This document shows positions 13,028 to 24,743 of a stretch of DNA of 64,000 bases, piece by piece (position 1 is the first letter of the stretch; each line of letters starts with the position of its first letter). Position numbers and translations under genes: made by a program. The notes under the pieces are model-generated. The model did no database searches, was not told where the DNA came from, and saw only the letters and a list, made by a program, of their open reading frames with translations. This DNA comes from Dichotomocladium elegans (taxonomy: Eukaryota > Mucoromycota > Mucoromycetes > Mucorales > Lichtheimiaceae). The DNA lies in NCBI GenBank assembly GCA_025716815.1, contig JAIXMN010000019.1, positions 310,001-374,000 of the forward strand, read 5' to 3'.

Positions 13028-14864
13028 GAAATAAATATGATTGGCTGCAGATTCTGTGAGCTCATCATCATAAGAGTTTTCTACAACACGTTCCAGGGTT
13101 TACCGGGCAGATTTCAAATCGCATGGAGTGCTTGCGCGCGTTTCGAAGCGTTTGGTATCTGTTAAAATGGAGGAATAAAAGGAAGACAAGTGATTGGTAT
13201 ATAGGATCGACTTCGAGCCGCTAAGAAATAACGCTGCGGATCTACCCAGCGAATGATATTCAAGCATTATTTAATAGCTTTGCGAAAATGTTCTAATCGT
13301 GAAACCCTTAGTGGTAATTCACAGAATTGTAAAAAGGCATGTTTTACCTTGGGCGAGGAAATATACGCGAGGCAGGCTCTGTAGCAATTATCTGATTGCT
13401 TTAGCCGCGTGTGAGCTTGGTTTACGCCGGCCCGCTCCCCAAGTAAGCAAGCAGCAACTCGCAAGTGGGTATGGATACCGAACTGTAGTTACTTAAGGTA
13501 ACTGTTCATTGGATGTGCTGGTGCTTAATAACATAGAAACGCTAAGAGATTACCTCTTTTGAAGAGTGAAAAGGATTTTATGATTCATAACATACCCAAC
13601 GTGACTGAAATGCACGCGAAAGGCAATGTTGGTTTTGGATCATCTAACTTTTTTTTTTTTTGCTGGCAGCAGGTTCTTAGACGCACGGCGGGCAGTTTTG
13701 CTTATTGTTGCGGTCTTTCAAGTCGTTCAAGGTCGATGACTAATGACTTGCATATATACGTATACGTGATGTATATGTATTTATCAATCGGTTAGGTAGC
13801 GAAAAAGCGAATTAGATCAATGCAAGGCCTAGAGTCAATAGCTACTCGCTGCAACTAAGCGCCCAATCACTTGCACACACACGCACACGTACCCAGATGC
13901 ATGCACTCAACAAGGTGAATTACAGTGTACATATGCAGCCGTACACGCCTTGTCTTTTTACCATAAATGAAATATAAATAAAAACAAGGCAGGTAAAATT
14001 GCATATATAGTTTTATTTTTCTATGTATTTTATGCCGACCTCAGTCAGAAATCATATGTATTATGCACAAGGAGGCTGAAGTATGGGTGAACTGGGAGAT
14101 TCGTTTCATATGCATCACAGGGTACCATTTACACACCTTTCCTCTCAGTCCACCGTGGATCATGCTCGTAGAACAAGACCCTATCACCTACTATGGTATA
14201 AGCAAGCTTTGGCTGCTGCAGACACACAAGTTACCAAAATAATGCTAGTGCGTGTTTTCAGCATAGGCAGGAAAGGGAGGGACACGAGCCACGGTGTAAA
14301 CCGCGTGTGGTGCGTAATCCCAACTTTATCAGTGACAACTTGCCTGTCGGATTTTACACGTAAATGTTGTTGCAGAGAACCCTTTAAGGAACAGGTACGC
14401 ATCGTGAGCCAATGTGGCCATTTGATTTGATCTGTGTTAGGCTGACTTCTATTCTTGACTGCATTATGTCGCGTGCATGCTGCAGATATGGGGAAAACAA
14501 GGAAAGCGCTCCCTTTCTGTGCTTGCTGCTCATGACATGGTTGATTAAATGCGCGTTGTGACACTCCCCATCATCAGGGCTTCTTCGGATTGCTCCGATC
14601 ACATACGAAGGTACCACGCTAACCCCATCTTTCCACAAACATAAAGTGATCTCTGGGTCGGGCCAGTCCGACAATCTCTTTCATATTGTATCATCATCCG
14701 CGCCTTTCCTCTCCCTAGAGCTGTCCGTCTTCCCACTCTACTCGCCCCCCCAAAAAAAAATCTCCCAACTTATCCCCTGCATTAGCCACAGGACACGTCC
14801 CAAAATAACTGGAGAACTCGTATATAAGAAAGTTTGATTCCTATCTTTCCTCCTATCTCTTCAA
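13028..14864. other. Intergenic, no supported gene
   Basis: AT-rich sequence. Open frames on both strands (for example 14083-14430 plus; 14184-14564 and 14384-14674 minus) overlap each other and show no family features. The last 150 bp should be the promoter of the AMP ligase gene. Confidence 0.4.
14819..14828 (+). promoter_or_regulatory. Probable TATA box of the AMP-ligase gene
   Basis: TATATAAG lies about 40 bp before the ATG at 14865 and is followed by a pyrimidine-rich stretch. The spacing suits a short 5' leader. Confidence 0.4.
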
Positions 14865-17104
14865 ATGTTGCAATCCATGCTCGCCCAAAACCCGTCTCCC
14901 CAGCTTAGTCTGTACCATCTCATCTTCGAATCGGACCACCCACGCACAGCCAAGGATGACGAGCCTCTTCTGATTGATGCTCTGAACCCAATCCGACGCC
15001 ACACCTTCAACTCGCTCCGAAGATACGTTCGCGCCTTTGCAGCTCTCCTTCGCGAAGAATATGGTATCGGCCCCGGAGATGTCATCACACTCTGCTCAAA
15101 CAATGATGTAAGTCACCGCTTCCTGATGCGCTCATTATTTCTACGGCTGACCGAAAAATCCTTCATAGATCGATTATCCTGTTGTCTTTTATGGTATTCT
15201 TGCTGCAGGTAAGTCTGATGTTTGGGGTGGTGCATCTGCGTTTTTGAAAGTTCACGTACATGACCTCGCCATCCATTTGAATTCAGGTGCAACTGTCTCG
15301 CCTATCCTGAGAAGCTCAACAGCCGAGTCTATGGAATATGTTCTGGCTCTAACCTCACCAAAACTGGCTATCGTGCATTCCGATACGTACGATGCGATCC
15401 GCAATGCTGCTGTCAATGCTGGTATTAGCACCCGACTCCCGTTCCTCGCGATCGGTAGCTGCCCTGTTCCATCGATTCCAAGTGTATTTTCCCTCATTGC
15501 CGATAAGCTGGAAAAGCCTCACACGGTCGTCGAGGCCGACCCGGAATCAATCGCCTACATCATCTGCACTTCTGGGACGACAAGTCTCCCTAAAGCAGTG
15601 ATGATCTCGTACGTGTGCACATATTCCCCCCTTTTCCGCATCCATTTGCTGAATTCTTCGATATTTTTCTTTAGCCATCGCGCAGGAGCCTATCGTGCGT
15701 TAGACATGGCGTGGGTATATGAAGGCGCACCATCCTACTGCTTTGGATCCAATTTTTCGGCCAGTTTCGGTGTCAGCATGAGTCTCCTTTCCGGTATCTA
15801 TTCAGGCACGCCGCAGTACATTGCCGCCACTGGCAGCCTTGCATCCATCCTTGAGACAGTTAAAAAGTATGATGTATACGGCACCTGCATCTCGCCCGGT
15901 TTGTTCAGAGAAGCTATCAATGCCTACGATCAGATCTCCTTCGGGCCTTGCAAACGTGTCTTAGTGGGCGGTGACCAATTCAAGATCCAGGCGCTACAGC
16001 GTGCCAAGGAAGCACTAGATATCGATATCATCTATCTCTATGGCTCTTCTGAGACGGCCGAGCCATTCAAGAAGGATTACAAAATAATCAGCGGTATATA
16101 CATACATACCCGCAAAAGAAGGGAGCACTCGAGAGAGAGAGAGATGCACATGCAGGTTGATTCAGGATCGCTAACCGCGGCGGCTGGGGGTGGGGGAATG
16201 TTTCTTTATAGAATCATTTGGAAAATTCAACGACAACGACCCTGAAGATGCAGTGAGGCTTGTCGATCAGAATGGCCAAGGTAAGATCATATGAAGGGCG
16301 CGGCAAGTACGCAATGGCTAAGCATAGCTGGATTGCGTTAGACGTTCCTCCAGGGGAGATCGGAGAACTGCTATTCAAGAGTAAACGACTGGCCTCCGTA
16401 AGTTCAGAGGCTAAACAGTTCACATCAGCAACTCTAACAGAGCAATAATAATGCTATACACAGGGATATTACCGCAACCCCAAAGCTACAGCCGAGAAAT
16501 TCGACAAAGACGGGTATTATCATACAGGTGATTTGTTCAAGATGGACAAGGATGGGCATTATTACTTTATGAGCCGCGCGGTGGATGGAATACGTGCAAA
16601 ATCAAAAACCGTAAGCTGTGGATTGAAGAAGAGAGAGTGAGCGTAGATCAGCTATTAACTTTTTTTTTGTATTTGTTAGTTTTCTGCAAGAGAAGTGGAA
16701 AATCTCTGTGTAAGTAGAGTGAATTTACTGTGTTCATCCTCACGTTGTGCGCGATCTATCCTCCTCACCTTCGCATATATATACGTTACATTCGCTAGAT
16801 GCTGTTCCATGAAGGCTTTCTTGATTGCTGTGTTGTCGGCGTGTTGGACGAAAAGCTCGGCTACGAAGTCCCCATTGCACATGTGTTAGTCAACAAAGAC
16901 TTCGACACTGTCGGGATGGAATCCAGACTTGTCGACTTCATCAATAAGCGAGTATCCCACCCGGAATTGAAACTGAGAAACGGTATCACGTTTGTCAACT
17001 CGCTTCCCGTTAACAAATACGGTGCAAAAGTCGATCGTCGTGCCCTGAAGAAGATTGCGCAAGAAGTTTATTCGGAGAAATACCTTGAGGATCTTGTCAT
17101 TTAA
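14865..17104 (+). CDS. AMP-forming acyl-CoA ligase (4CL/firefly-luciferase type)
   Basis: Nine exons (14865-15107, 15169-15208, 15287-15608, 15675-16093, 16212-16280, 16342-16397, 16464-16610, 16680-16709 and 16799-17104) give 543 residues, the usual length for the ANL superfamily. Such enzymes adenylate a carboxylic acid and transfer it to CoA. Visible are the ATP-binding motif CTSGTTSLPKAV (family usually SGTTGLPK), the YLYGSSETAE motif, DVPPGEIGELL, YYHTGDLF with the conserved Asp, and the C-terminal NKYGAKVDRRAL with the catalytic Lys region. The segment KSKTFSAREVEN stands where most members have SGxxIxPxEIE. The C-terminus (DLVI) is not a type 1 peroxisomal signal. Substrate cannot be told from sequence. 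Exons of 40 and 30 bp are notably small. Confidence 0.88.
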
Positions 17105-19028
17105 TGACCGGTTTATCTGTAATATATTTGTTGATATACATCTACTCCTTTACGCACTCACTCACAGAATTAAGAGTTATCCAAAATAAAAACTGCGGAC
17201 GTATTTATGATTGAATTGTCCTCGCACAATACTCATCTGAAAAAAGAGCCGCAATATCCGATTAAAAAAATGTGTTGCCCTCTCTCTAGTGAAAGTAAGC
17301 TGTGGGATTCAACAAGATGCGTAGGCATTTTCTTCCCAAAGGGGCGCGGATAAATGGTTGAGTTAATGATAGTTGACCTTGATCTTTCGCCATGGTGATC
17401 GCGCTTCGTCTTACTTTGCTTGAGGTTGTACCTTGTACTCACCCATAGATGTGCCGTTCACAGAGTCCTTTGCTGATCAGCTTGAAGACTGTGGTACGTC
17501 GTGATCCATTCCATTAAGAGCCCTACCGAATTTGACTGAATGCTGATTATCTTATGTGCAACCAACATTTATGAAAGCATATCGAAGCTGTTATCTGATC
17601 GCACGTCAATATTTATTATCAATATGATGTAGATCCTGGAGTCTTTGTTAAAAAAAAATAGTAGAGAATGAAGGATGCCTTATATGACATGAGTCGCTTC
17701 AGATGTATTCATCTTTCTTGCGATTGATCAATCCTCCGGAGACGGGCAACTTCCTTTTTTTTTTTCTCGAACGCCAGAATTAAATGGAAGCCAGGTCGCT
17801 ATAAAAAAAAAAGATGTGTAGGAAGATGTAGTTTTCATTTTAGAGAGAGAAGACCAGCGCTTCCGCATGAATACGTGGCCGAAGATTGCAATAGCCCATA
17901 CTGTTAATGGTTAGATTTTACCAAAAGAAAAAAATTGCACACGAGAGCACAACAATTTATTGATAGACAGGATTACCATCATGTTTATATAATGGGTGTG
18001 GATCAGATTGTCGAAGAAAAATGCACCTATTGAAGGCATTTGCACATATACCAGTGTTTGAATCGTAAAGAAACCGGTAAACTAATTCCAGTACCCCAAA
18101 CAAGATTTCGGGCAGTGGCTTCATCATCGTAAACAGAAACCTGCTGCCTACTCTTCATGGTGAAGAGAAGGAAACAAAAGAGCGCCCAGTATTGATATCT
18201 ACTTAGTATCATCGTCGTCGATCCCCATTTTGTACTCCGTACCATTACAGAAGCGGTGCAACACTCGTGCAACGACATCATCAGCTCTGTTCAGATTCCC
18301 CTACCGGCATAAACCGATTCAGCCGCTAGAGTTAAAGAAACACCTGGGGAGGACGCTGATATGCAGGGCAATCGTGCAGATGATGGAACACGACCTTATT
18401 CAGGCATCCTAACGATCAAATGTTCGCATGGTCTAATATTGATGACTTCCTGCTATACGAAAGCGATTTTCCGAGAAATAATTCGGCCATACATGTTTTC
18501 CAATCCTTCCCAGGTGAGATTTCACAGGGGCAAGGATGGGCGATCATCTAATTAAATTCACAGATTGCATGCCTTTTGGCCAAATGATAAAATAAATGCT
18601 AATTAGTAATAAAAATATTAATTCGTTACTCTACAAGTTAGTATCGAAGATGCCGTGAAACCACAAGCTCATACGAAAACTTGGGTATCTAATCCGGACG
18701 AAAAATCCATGACCAAAACCCGCTGGTCTTGGCTCGCGCTGCTTATGATGTTAGCGAGTGATCAATGAGCCGAAATAGAAAAAGAGTGATTGCTGACCAT
18801 ACCTTACTATCCTATTCTTGTCAAAGCGAACATCAAATACCCAGCTGGTGTGCCTACTTTGGAAATTGTGCAGGCAATCACCCGTCCTATAGCACCAGAG
18901 TTCATACAGTTATGCACGTGGAACTATGAGGTCCCTTTATGTTTTACCTTATGTCCCACACTCGTATGCTTTGATCATAGCTTGCGCTCACGATCCGATC
19001 GTCGTCGAAGTGAACAGTTCTGACCAAG
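17105..19028. other. Intergenic, possibly eroded
   Basis: No gene could be assembled. AT-rich with several poly-T and poly-A runs. Weak frames (18027-18281 minus, 18790-19023 plus) show no family features. The adjoining F-box/WD40 gene appears to lack its C-terminal blades, and this stretch holds no minus-strand frame that would supply them. Confidence 0.4.
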
Positions 19029-20282
19029 TCATGGTGTCCTATGTGTATGGATGTTAATATTATGATTTCCTCTCTTTATGAGCCCGTACTTGCCCACACA
19101 CGTCACCAGACATTTGCCAGTCTACAGCAAAAAAAGAAAGGTCTGGGTTTAAATATCCTGAGCATAATAAGGACCATTTGCTAACCTCTGCATCCCACAC
19201 TTTAACTGTCCGGTCATTGGATCCACTGACAATTTTTTGCCCATCGTATTGCACACAAGCCAATCCACGAAGATGGCCAGAAAACTCACGAATGCATTGA
19301 CCAGTCATTACGTCCCACATTCTGATAAGTGTATCTCCCGAAGCGGAGACAATTTTGTCACCTCTCAGCTGGACTGCGTTGACAGGACCATTATGCGCTG
19401 CAATGGTCCGTAAGAGCTCGCCTGTATCTGTGTCCCATACACGAATTGACTTGTCTTTGGAGCAGGAGACGATGAATTTCTCGTCAAATGACACATCCAG
19501 AACACCGCTCGTATGGCCCTTTCGCGGCAATAAGAAATGAACGACAGAACTAAATGTGCTATCCGTCATCACTTACTCGCAGACGCCGCAAGGGCAAGAA
19601 TGTTGTCATAGACCAGACTATGACATTTGTGTCGGAAGAACCAGTGACGAGTAAAGAATCATTGTACTGAAGGGCCAGAACACTGCCTTCGTGACCGCAT
19701 AGGGTGCGAATGCAGCAGTACGTGGTCATGTCCCAAAAGCGGATAGTTCTGTCACGGCCACCGGTGACGATCTGGAGCTGGTCAAACTGAAGACAATAAA
19801 CGCTATCCTGATGCCCGAGGAGGTAATGGGTAGTCGCATCACCCACACGCCAGCGCCGTTCGAGCTGGTACCGCTGTTTATACCAATAGTGCCAGTCATC
19901 CTTTAATAAATGGCGTCGTGTTAAAGGCGGCATCCAATGCATCTCCGACAGGCGTCCGCGCCATATGTCATTGGCACGAGATAGATAGTACCAGTGTTTG
20001 CACACCAGGCCAATCTCCAGGAGTGTTGGAAGCTCCATCCTGCTCATGACATGAAAAACGAGCTCGCATGGCAAACTTGACAAAAGGTCTTCATTTTAAG
20101 TTGGCATACATGCAACCAAGAACCCTTTGAGCGCAGTGCAATGCAGAAAAAAATGGGGGAAAAGAACACGGACCTTTAAGCTTCCTGTCTGAAACTGACG
20201 TTGTCGTGCGACTTTTGTATCTTCGTTTGGCGGGACGATTAACATCGAACATCTCAACATCTTGGTTGTGTAATGCGGTCAT
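19029..20282 (-). CDS. F-box/WD40-repeat protein, C-terminally truncated
   Basis: Four exons on the minus strand (20282-20174, 20088-19577, 19518-19186 and 19121-19029) give 348 residues. The N-terminus is basic (PAKRRYKSR). An F-box (LLSSLPCELVFHVMS...CKHWYYLS) follows at about residues 37-80. Then come WD40 repeats with GH starts and WD ends: FWDMTT, VWSMTT, VWDTDT, MWDVMT and VWDAET. In the family the F-box binds Skp1 in an SCF ubiquitin ligase and a seven-blade propeller binds the substrate. Only about five blades are present before the frame runs into TGKCLVT and an unrelated 23-residue tail. The gene may be truncated, or further exons may have been lost. Substrate unknown. Confidence 0.75.
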
Positions 20283-20965
20283 GGAAAAAGCTAAAAACAG
20301 GGAAGGCAAATAAAGAAAACAGAAAAGGCTATAGCGACAAAAAGTAGGGCGATTCAGGGGTGAAAAGGGAAAGGGGTGGGAAGAGTACAGTAGCTTGCCT
20401 TTGTATTTATACTTGAAACAGGTACCACACCCCACTCACTCACGCTTGATGTCTCTTTCCAAACGAGCAGACTAGTCGACTTCCAATGTGCCGTCTCTGT
20501 TTCTCCACGCGTTACACAAACACTGCCAACACTGCCACGCGAATATAAGATGGCTTTAAGGGGAAAAGGAGCCGGAAATCTGCATATTGTTACTAGATGT
20601 TTCCCCTATAAACCTAGCATTGCTCCGCTTTGACCCTTAGTCCTATCCCTTGTTGCTCCCTCCTGGTGCTCAATCGTGTATATGTGTCTCTTGACAAACG
20701 AGACCCCCGCCATTGTTCTTTTGATAGAACTAGACCGGATATTCCCGGCTGCGCGTCCTAAAAGAAAATCCAACGTCGTCCAGACTTCCAATTCTTTTAT
20801 CGCTAAACATGTTCGGATCTTTAGCAGCAAGCTTGAATCTATTGGTCGGAAACAGCATATGTTGTAGAGGACGGCTCTATTTTTTATTTTTTTGGAGCCG
20901 ACGACACTCTTTGCCCGTTGTTTCTGAAGCTTTCAAATCGCAATCGTCAGTTTTTCGGCTTACCG
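20283..20965. other. Divergent intergenic region between F-box/WD40 gene and TRM44
   Basis: The two genes are transcribed away from each other here. Pyrimidine-rich stretches precede both starts. I see no further coding exon that splices into either gene. Confidence 0.4.
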
Positions 20966-23069
20966 ATGGAAAACAATTCATCCCAGACTTCATCACTCGG
21001 AATAAAGGAAGATCCAGCACAACTTTTTTCGCGATTTTCACCGACTCTTCTGTTCGATGCGCCCGCGCGAATCGCGGACAAAAGCGAATGGTACCTTATC
21101 GCTGAACAAGCGGTCCCGACCAGTCGAACGGAATTCTGGTCAACAATTGTAAGTCTGCCTTCCTGTTATCTTCTTCTTCTCAAGCAACTGAGAGATACCA
21201 ACCTATGCTCAGAAACGGTGGACAGCTGAGCCACAGCTCGTAATTCCACCCATAGAAAAGGCAGAGCTACTCAGCGCTCGGTCTACTGAAAACATAATCT
21301 ACCGGCAAATGATTCCAAAGCGCAAAACAAAAGATGCCTCGTTTCTAGAAGTCGTCAGTTATCAAGGCAAGCAAATTAAAGTTTCTGGGGAGAGAAAGAC
21401 GTGGCTTATTTTAGGTCTGCAGAAATAAATAACCGTGCTAAGATGCAGACGACGAGAACCGAGTGATTTATCGGCCCGATCGACCGGAATCTCTACCATT
21501 TTTCTATCCCAAAGTACTGCGCGTTGGAAACAAGTGGCACACAAGAATGCTTATAACTTTTTTCTACTAGGTTAAAGCATTCAGCTTTGTGTACAAGCAT
21601 ACCAACTCGACATCAAGGTGAATATCTTCCCTTCATATGCAGTACATACCTTCCGCCTTCGCAATCTTGACGGCAAAAATCTATGAAATGCTAGTGACCA
21701 GGGTATTCTGCGTCTCGAAATTATTCCCTTAGATTCAGACGCCCCTGCCATTCAAGATGCTAAAATGGTAAAGAGGAGGGAGGGAAACGTCTCGAATAGA
21801 GACGCATTTATTCAATCACGTTGATTGCGCTCGACTATAGCAATATGCACTCAAGACCTTGCTCCACAAATTGTTCAAGTGGTGCATCCAGGCACGCATT
21901 GGCTATAAGAAAAAGGCAACTCATGATGTTCTTGTATCCAAAGAAAATTATGTTGCCATGTATCAGCACATGAAGGCAAAATATGCCGATGATCTCGTTA
22001 GGTATCAATACTGCAATTCTTTCTGTTTAAGAAGGAGAAACACTAAGAGATCATGGCATTTCTATCGATATATACATCGTAGTGGATGGACAGAAAAGAC
22101 AAACCCTGCCAAATTCGTATTCGAAGATATTGCAATTGCTAGTTACCTTATCTGTCTCTGGCAGGAAGAGGACAGGTACGATCTTTTATGTGCTACCTTT
22201 GCTTTAATAAGCTGAGAAAAAATGGTCTAGTGGGAGAAACTTAATTTTTATGAATTTAGAAAGCCACGATTTGTCGACCTGGGGTGCGGCAACGGGCTCC
22301 TGACATATCTTCTCGTCTCTGAAGGCTACGAAGGCTATGGCATCGATGTCGCCGAGCGAAAAATATGGTCTAAGCTACGCAATGGGAACGACGATCTTCT
22401 GCGTGGTAAGGAAGAGCTTCCTTTGTTGTTGCTGTTACTGTTATAATAAGGTCTAGTGGTTCGTGTAACTGTGAAACAATCGCTCACACATGCTCCCAGT
22501 TAAATCCATTTATCCCGCCAAGACGACGTTTCCTGATGCGGATTGGCTGATTGGCAATCATGCTGACGAACTGGTACCTTGGTAAGAAAACGAACGTGCA
22601 GGCGCGGCTCTAAAGTACTCAATACATTACCTCAATAGGACACCACTGATCGCTCATAAATCAGGGGCGCATTGCAAGTATGTCTCAGAAAAGATGACAA
22701 GAGAAGTGCAAACGATTAAACCCTGTATTTAGGTTTTTCGTGATCCCTTGTTGCTTTTATGGTTTAGACGGTACACGAAATCTACCGCTCGCCGTAGGGC
22801 AGGACGGCAAATACAAGGCGTACACAGGTTATATCAAGGATATTGCTACACAATGCGGATTTGAGTGCGAGGAGGACTATCTACGAATTCCCAGCACTAA
22901 AAATATTGCCCTTGTCGGTCGACGTAGACGACAGAATGCGTCAGCGATTGAACTTGAAAAATACGAAGTTACTGGATCGAAGTTCGTGCCTCGAAAAAGC
23001 GATCGTGAAAAAGAAAGTATTAGACGACGGAATTTGAAGCGTACGAAGTTCGAAAAGGAAAATCTGTAG
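20966..23069 (+). CDS. TRM44: tRNA(Ser) (uridine-44-2'-O-)-methyltransferase
   Basis: Eleven exons (20966-21148, 21213-21366, 21449-21513, 21571-21617, 21695-21767, 21841-22001, 22083-22175, 22260-22405, 22500-22581, 22639-22677 and 22733-23069) give 459 residues. TRM44 2'-O-methylates U44 of serine tRNAs in the cytosol. Family blocks are [16 protein letters not shown], the SAM motif [42 protein letters not shown] and [13 protein letters not shown]. The C-terminus is Lys/Arg-rich. Intron 2 is best read as GC-AG (gcaagc donor at 21367). A GT alternative (donor near 21355, acceptor near 21460) would shorten the join by a few residues. The start is the first ATG after the last upstream stop that gives a coherent N-terminus; it is less certain than the core. 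Confidence 0.9.
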
Positions 23070-23158
23070 CACATTGCTCTAAAGCAAAAAAGAAATTGCG
23101 TGCAAATTCCATTTCTTTGCTCCTCTCTCCCTCTGTAATTTTTTTCCTTATACATAAT

Positions 23159-24160
23159 ATGCGGATCCAATTTCTTTTTGCGTTTGTGCTTCTCCTAAGC
23201 GTTACTCTTGTCTATGCTCAAACAACTGGAGGAAATGTTCCGCCGACAACCTCCGTTGATCCAGATCCTACTACACCAGTGCCAATAACCACCACACCCC
23301 GCCCCACCACCTCAGCGCCAACCACCACAACGCGATCATCAGTGATGACAACGAGTCCTCCAGCAACCACCACTACAAGTTCTTCCTCGTCTGTTGTTAC
23401 TACCACACCTTCGATTGTCTCGTCGGTCTCGTCTCTTAGCTCTAGCATTCCCACGACTACTACCACCGCTAGTCTTCCTCCCAGCAGCTCGAGCACTCTC
23501 AGTGAAACCTCAAGCAGCGCATCCAAGTCGAGTACGTTGATCCCGACCTCAAAACCTACGGACGATGGGGGTGATAACGAAAGCAATTTGGGTGCCATTA
23601 TAGGCGGCGTGGTGGGTGGTGTTGGTAAGAAAAAGGAAGATAACTATATTAGCGATATGGTATGATAACACGAATATCACACGCCGTATACGCGATCTAT
23701 GTTAGCTGGTGTTGCCCTGATTGCTGCTGTGGTGATCTTTTGCGCGCGCAAGAATAAAAAGAAGACCCAAAGAAAGCGTCCAGCCGAATTTGAAGATTTT
23801 GGCCTGGCCGAAACAGACTTCCCTCAACAGCAAAATCGACCTTCTATGATGCCCGCGGCTGCGGTTGCTGCTGGCGCTGCATCGCCTACATTGCCTAGAC
23901 TGAACGACCAGGGCAACTTTTATAGTGGACATCAGCAACCACAATACTATGACAACTCGCAGCAGCAGCAACAGCAGTACTATGAAAGCACCCAGCAGCA
24001 ACCTTACTACTATAACGACGGTAATTACTATGATCAGCAGAGCGGCTACTACTACGAGAGCACTACAGCTGCCTCGGCTTCTCCCCCTCCTCAACACAAC
24101 AATTATTATGCCAAGCCTGATACAGCTGACGAGCTAGGCAAACCACACCGGCGCCTGTAA
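23159..24160 (+). CDS. Mucin-like single-pass membrane protein (Wsc/Mid2-like sensor)
   Basis: Two exons (23159-23624 and 23706-24160) give 306 residues. A signal peptide (residues 1 to about 20, ending VYAQ) is followed by about 120 residues very rich in Ser, Thr and Pro, expected to be heavily O-mannosylated. Next comes one membrane segment (about 148-173, formed across the splice) with basic residues after it (RKNKKK). The cytoplasmic tail is rich in Gln and Tyr (QQQQQQYY, QQQPYYYN). This is the plan of fungal cell-wall stress sensors, but low-complexity sequence makes exact orthology unprovable. It starts 90 bp after TRM44 on the same strand. An antisense frame of 126 codons here is a shadow of the Ser/Thr repeats. 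Confidence 0.75.
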
Positions 24161-24743
24161 ATACACAAATGCAAAAGAAAAAGACTACTATTATCTTTTT
24201 CGATATAGGATCACATACCTCAGTAACAGTTGCTATTTAACTAGCAACGAAGGCTGGAGATGCAGAATTTTTTTTCATGTAATCCCCCTTAGTATTTTAA
24301 TGTACGTACCTATTAGTGACTTCTCTCTAGTGCGATGTTCGTTTTATGTCGTGAAAAGTCCTCATAAAGCTTTACGTGTATGCACCAATCCCTACACCTC
24401 ATCCCTCATTTCCCACCCACCCACCCACCCCCCAAGAAGAAAATAACGCGAGTGCCCTGACTGTCTTATCTGCGCTACAAAATGACCGAGCAATATAGCC
24501 ACACCAGTTAAATATTGAGCCACCTATGGGCCAGGTCACATGGATCAGCTATTAACTTTTTAACTTGGGAAGTTTCTGCCCAATAAAATATGCGCAGGTG
24601 ATGCTTTGTGTTGATTAAGAATTCGGAAAAAGCGGAATAACAGACTCTTCATAGGCCGAGCACGCATATTCAATTTTATTTTGCCCACCCGACCCGCGCT
24701 CTTTTTCCGTCGAGGCACGGAAGAGAGTGAGATAAAAAAAAGA
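24161..24743. other. Intergenic region before ASK1
   Basis: The 3' flank of the mucin-like gene and the promoter of ASK1. A run of CCCA repeats lies near 24414-24432. No gene is seen. Confidence 0.45.

Larger units (their letters stand above)
10781..13030. mobile_element. Harbinger/PIF-type transposon (minimum extent)
   Basis: The pairing of a Myb/SANT-like ORF and a HARBI1-like transposase on opposite strands is the standard coding content of Harbinger elements. Limits given are those of the coding parts. Terminal repeats and the expected 3-bp target duplication were not identified. Confidence 0.6.

Noticed and set aside
14083..14674. Three mutually overlapping frames of 96-126 codons before the AMP ligase
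   Set aside because: They lie on opposite strands over the same bases, none has family features, and no splice model links them.
16260..16448. Open frame through the intron at 16281-16341 of the AMP ligase
   Set aside because: Splicing from gtaaga to the TTAG acceptor restores the family sequence QNGQ-DVPPGEIGELL; the read-through is in the wrong frame for the preceding exon.
20809..21105. Frame starting MFGSLAASLNLLVG as an upstream start for TRM44
   Set aside because: It is out of frame with the first TRM44 exon, and no donor/acceptor pair joins it without breaking phase.
23218..23598. Antisense 126-codon frame under the mucin-like gene
   Set aside because: It is a shadow of the Ser/Thr codon repeats on the other strand.
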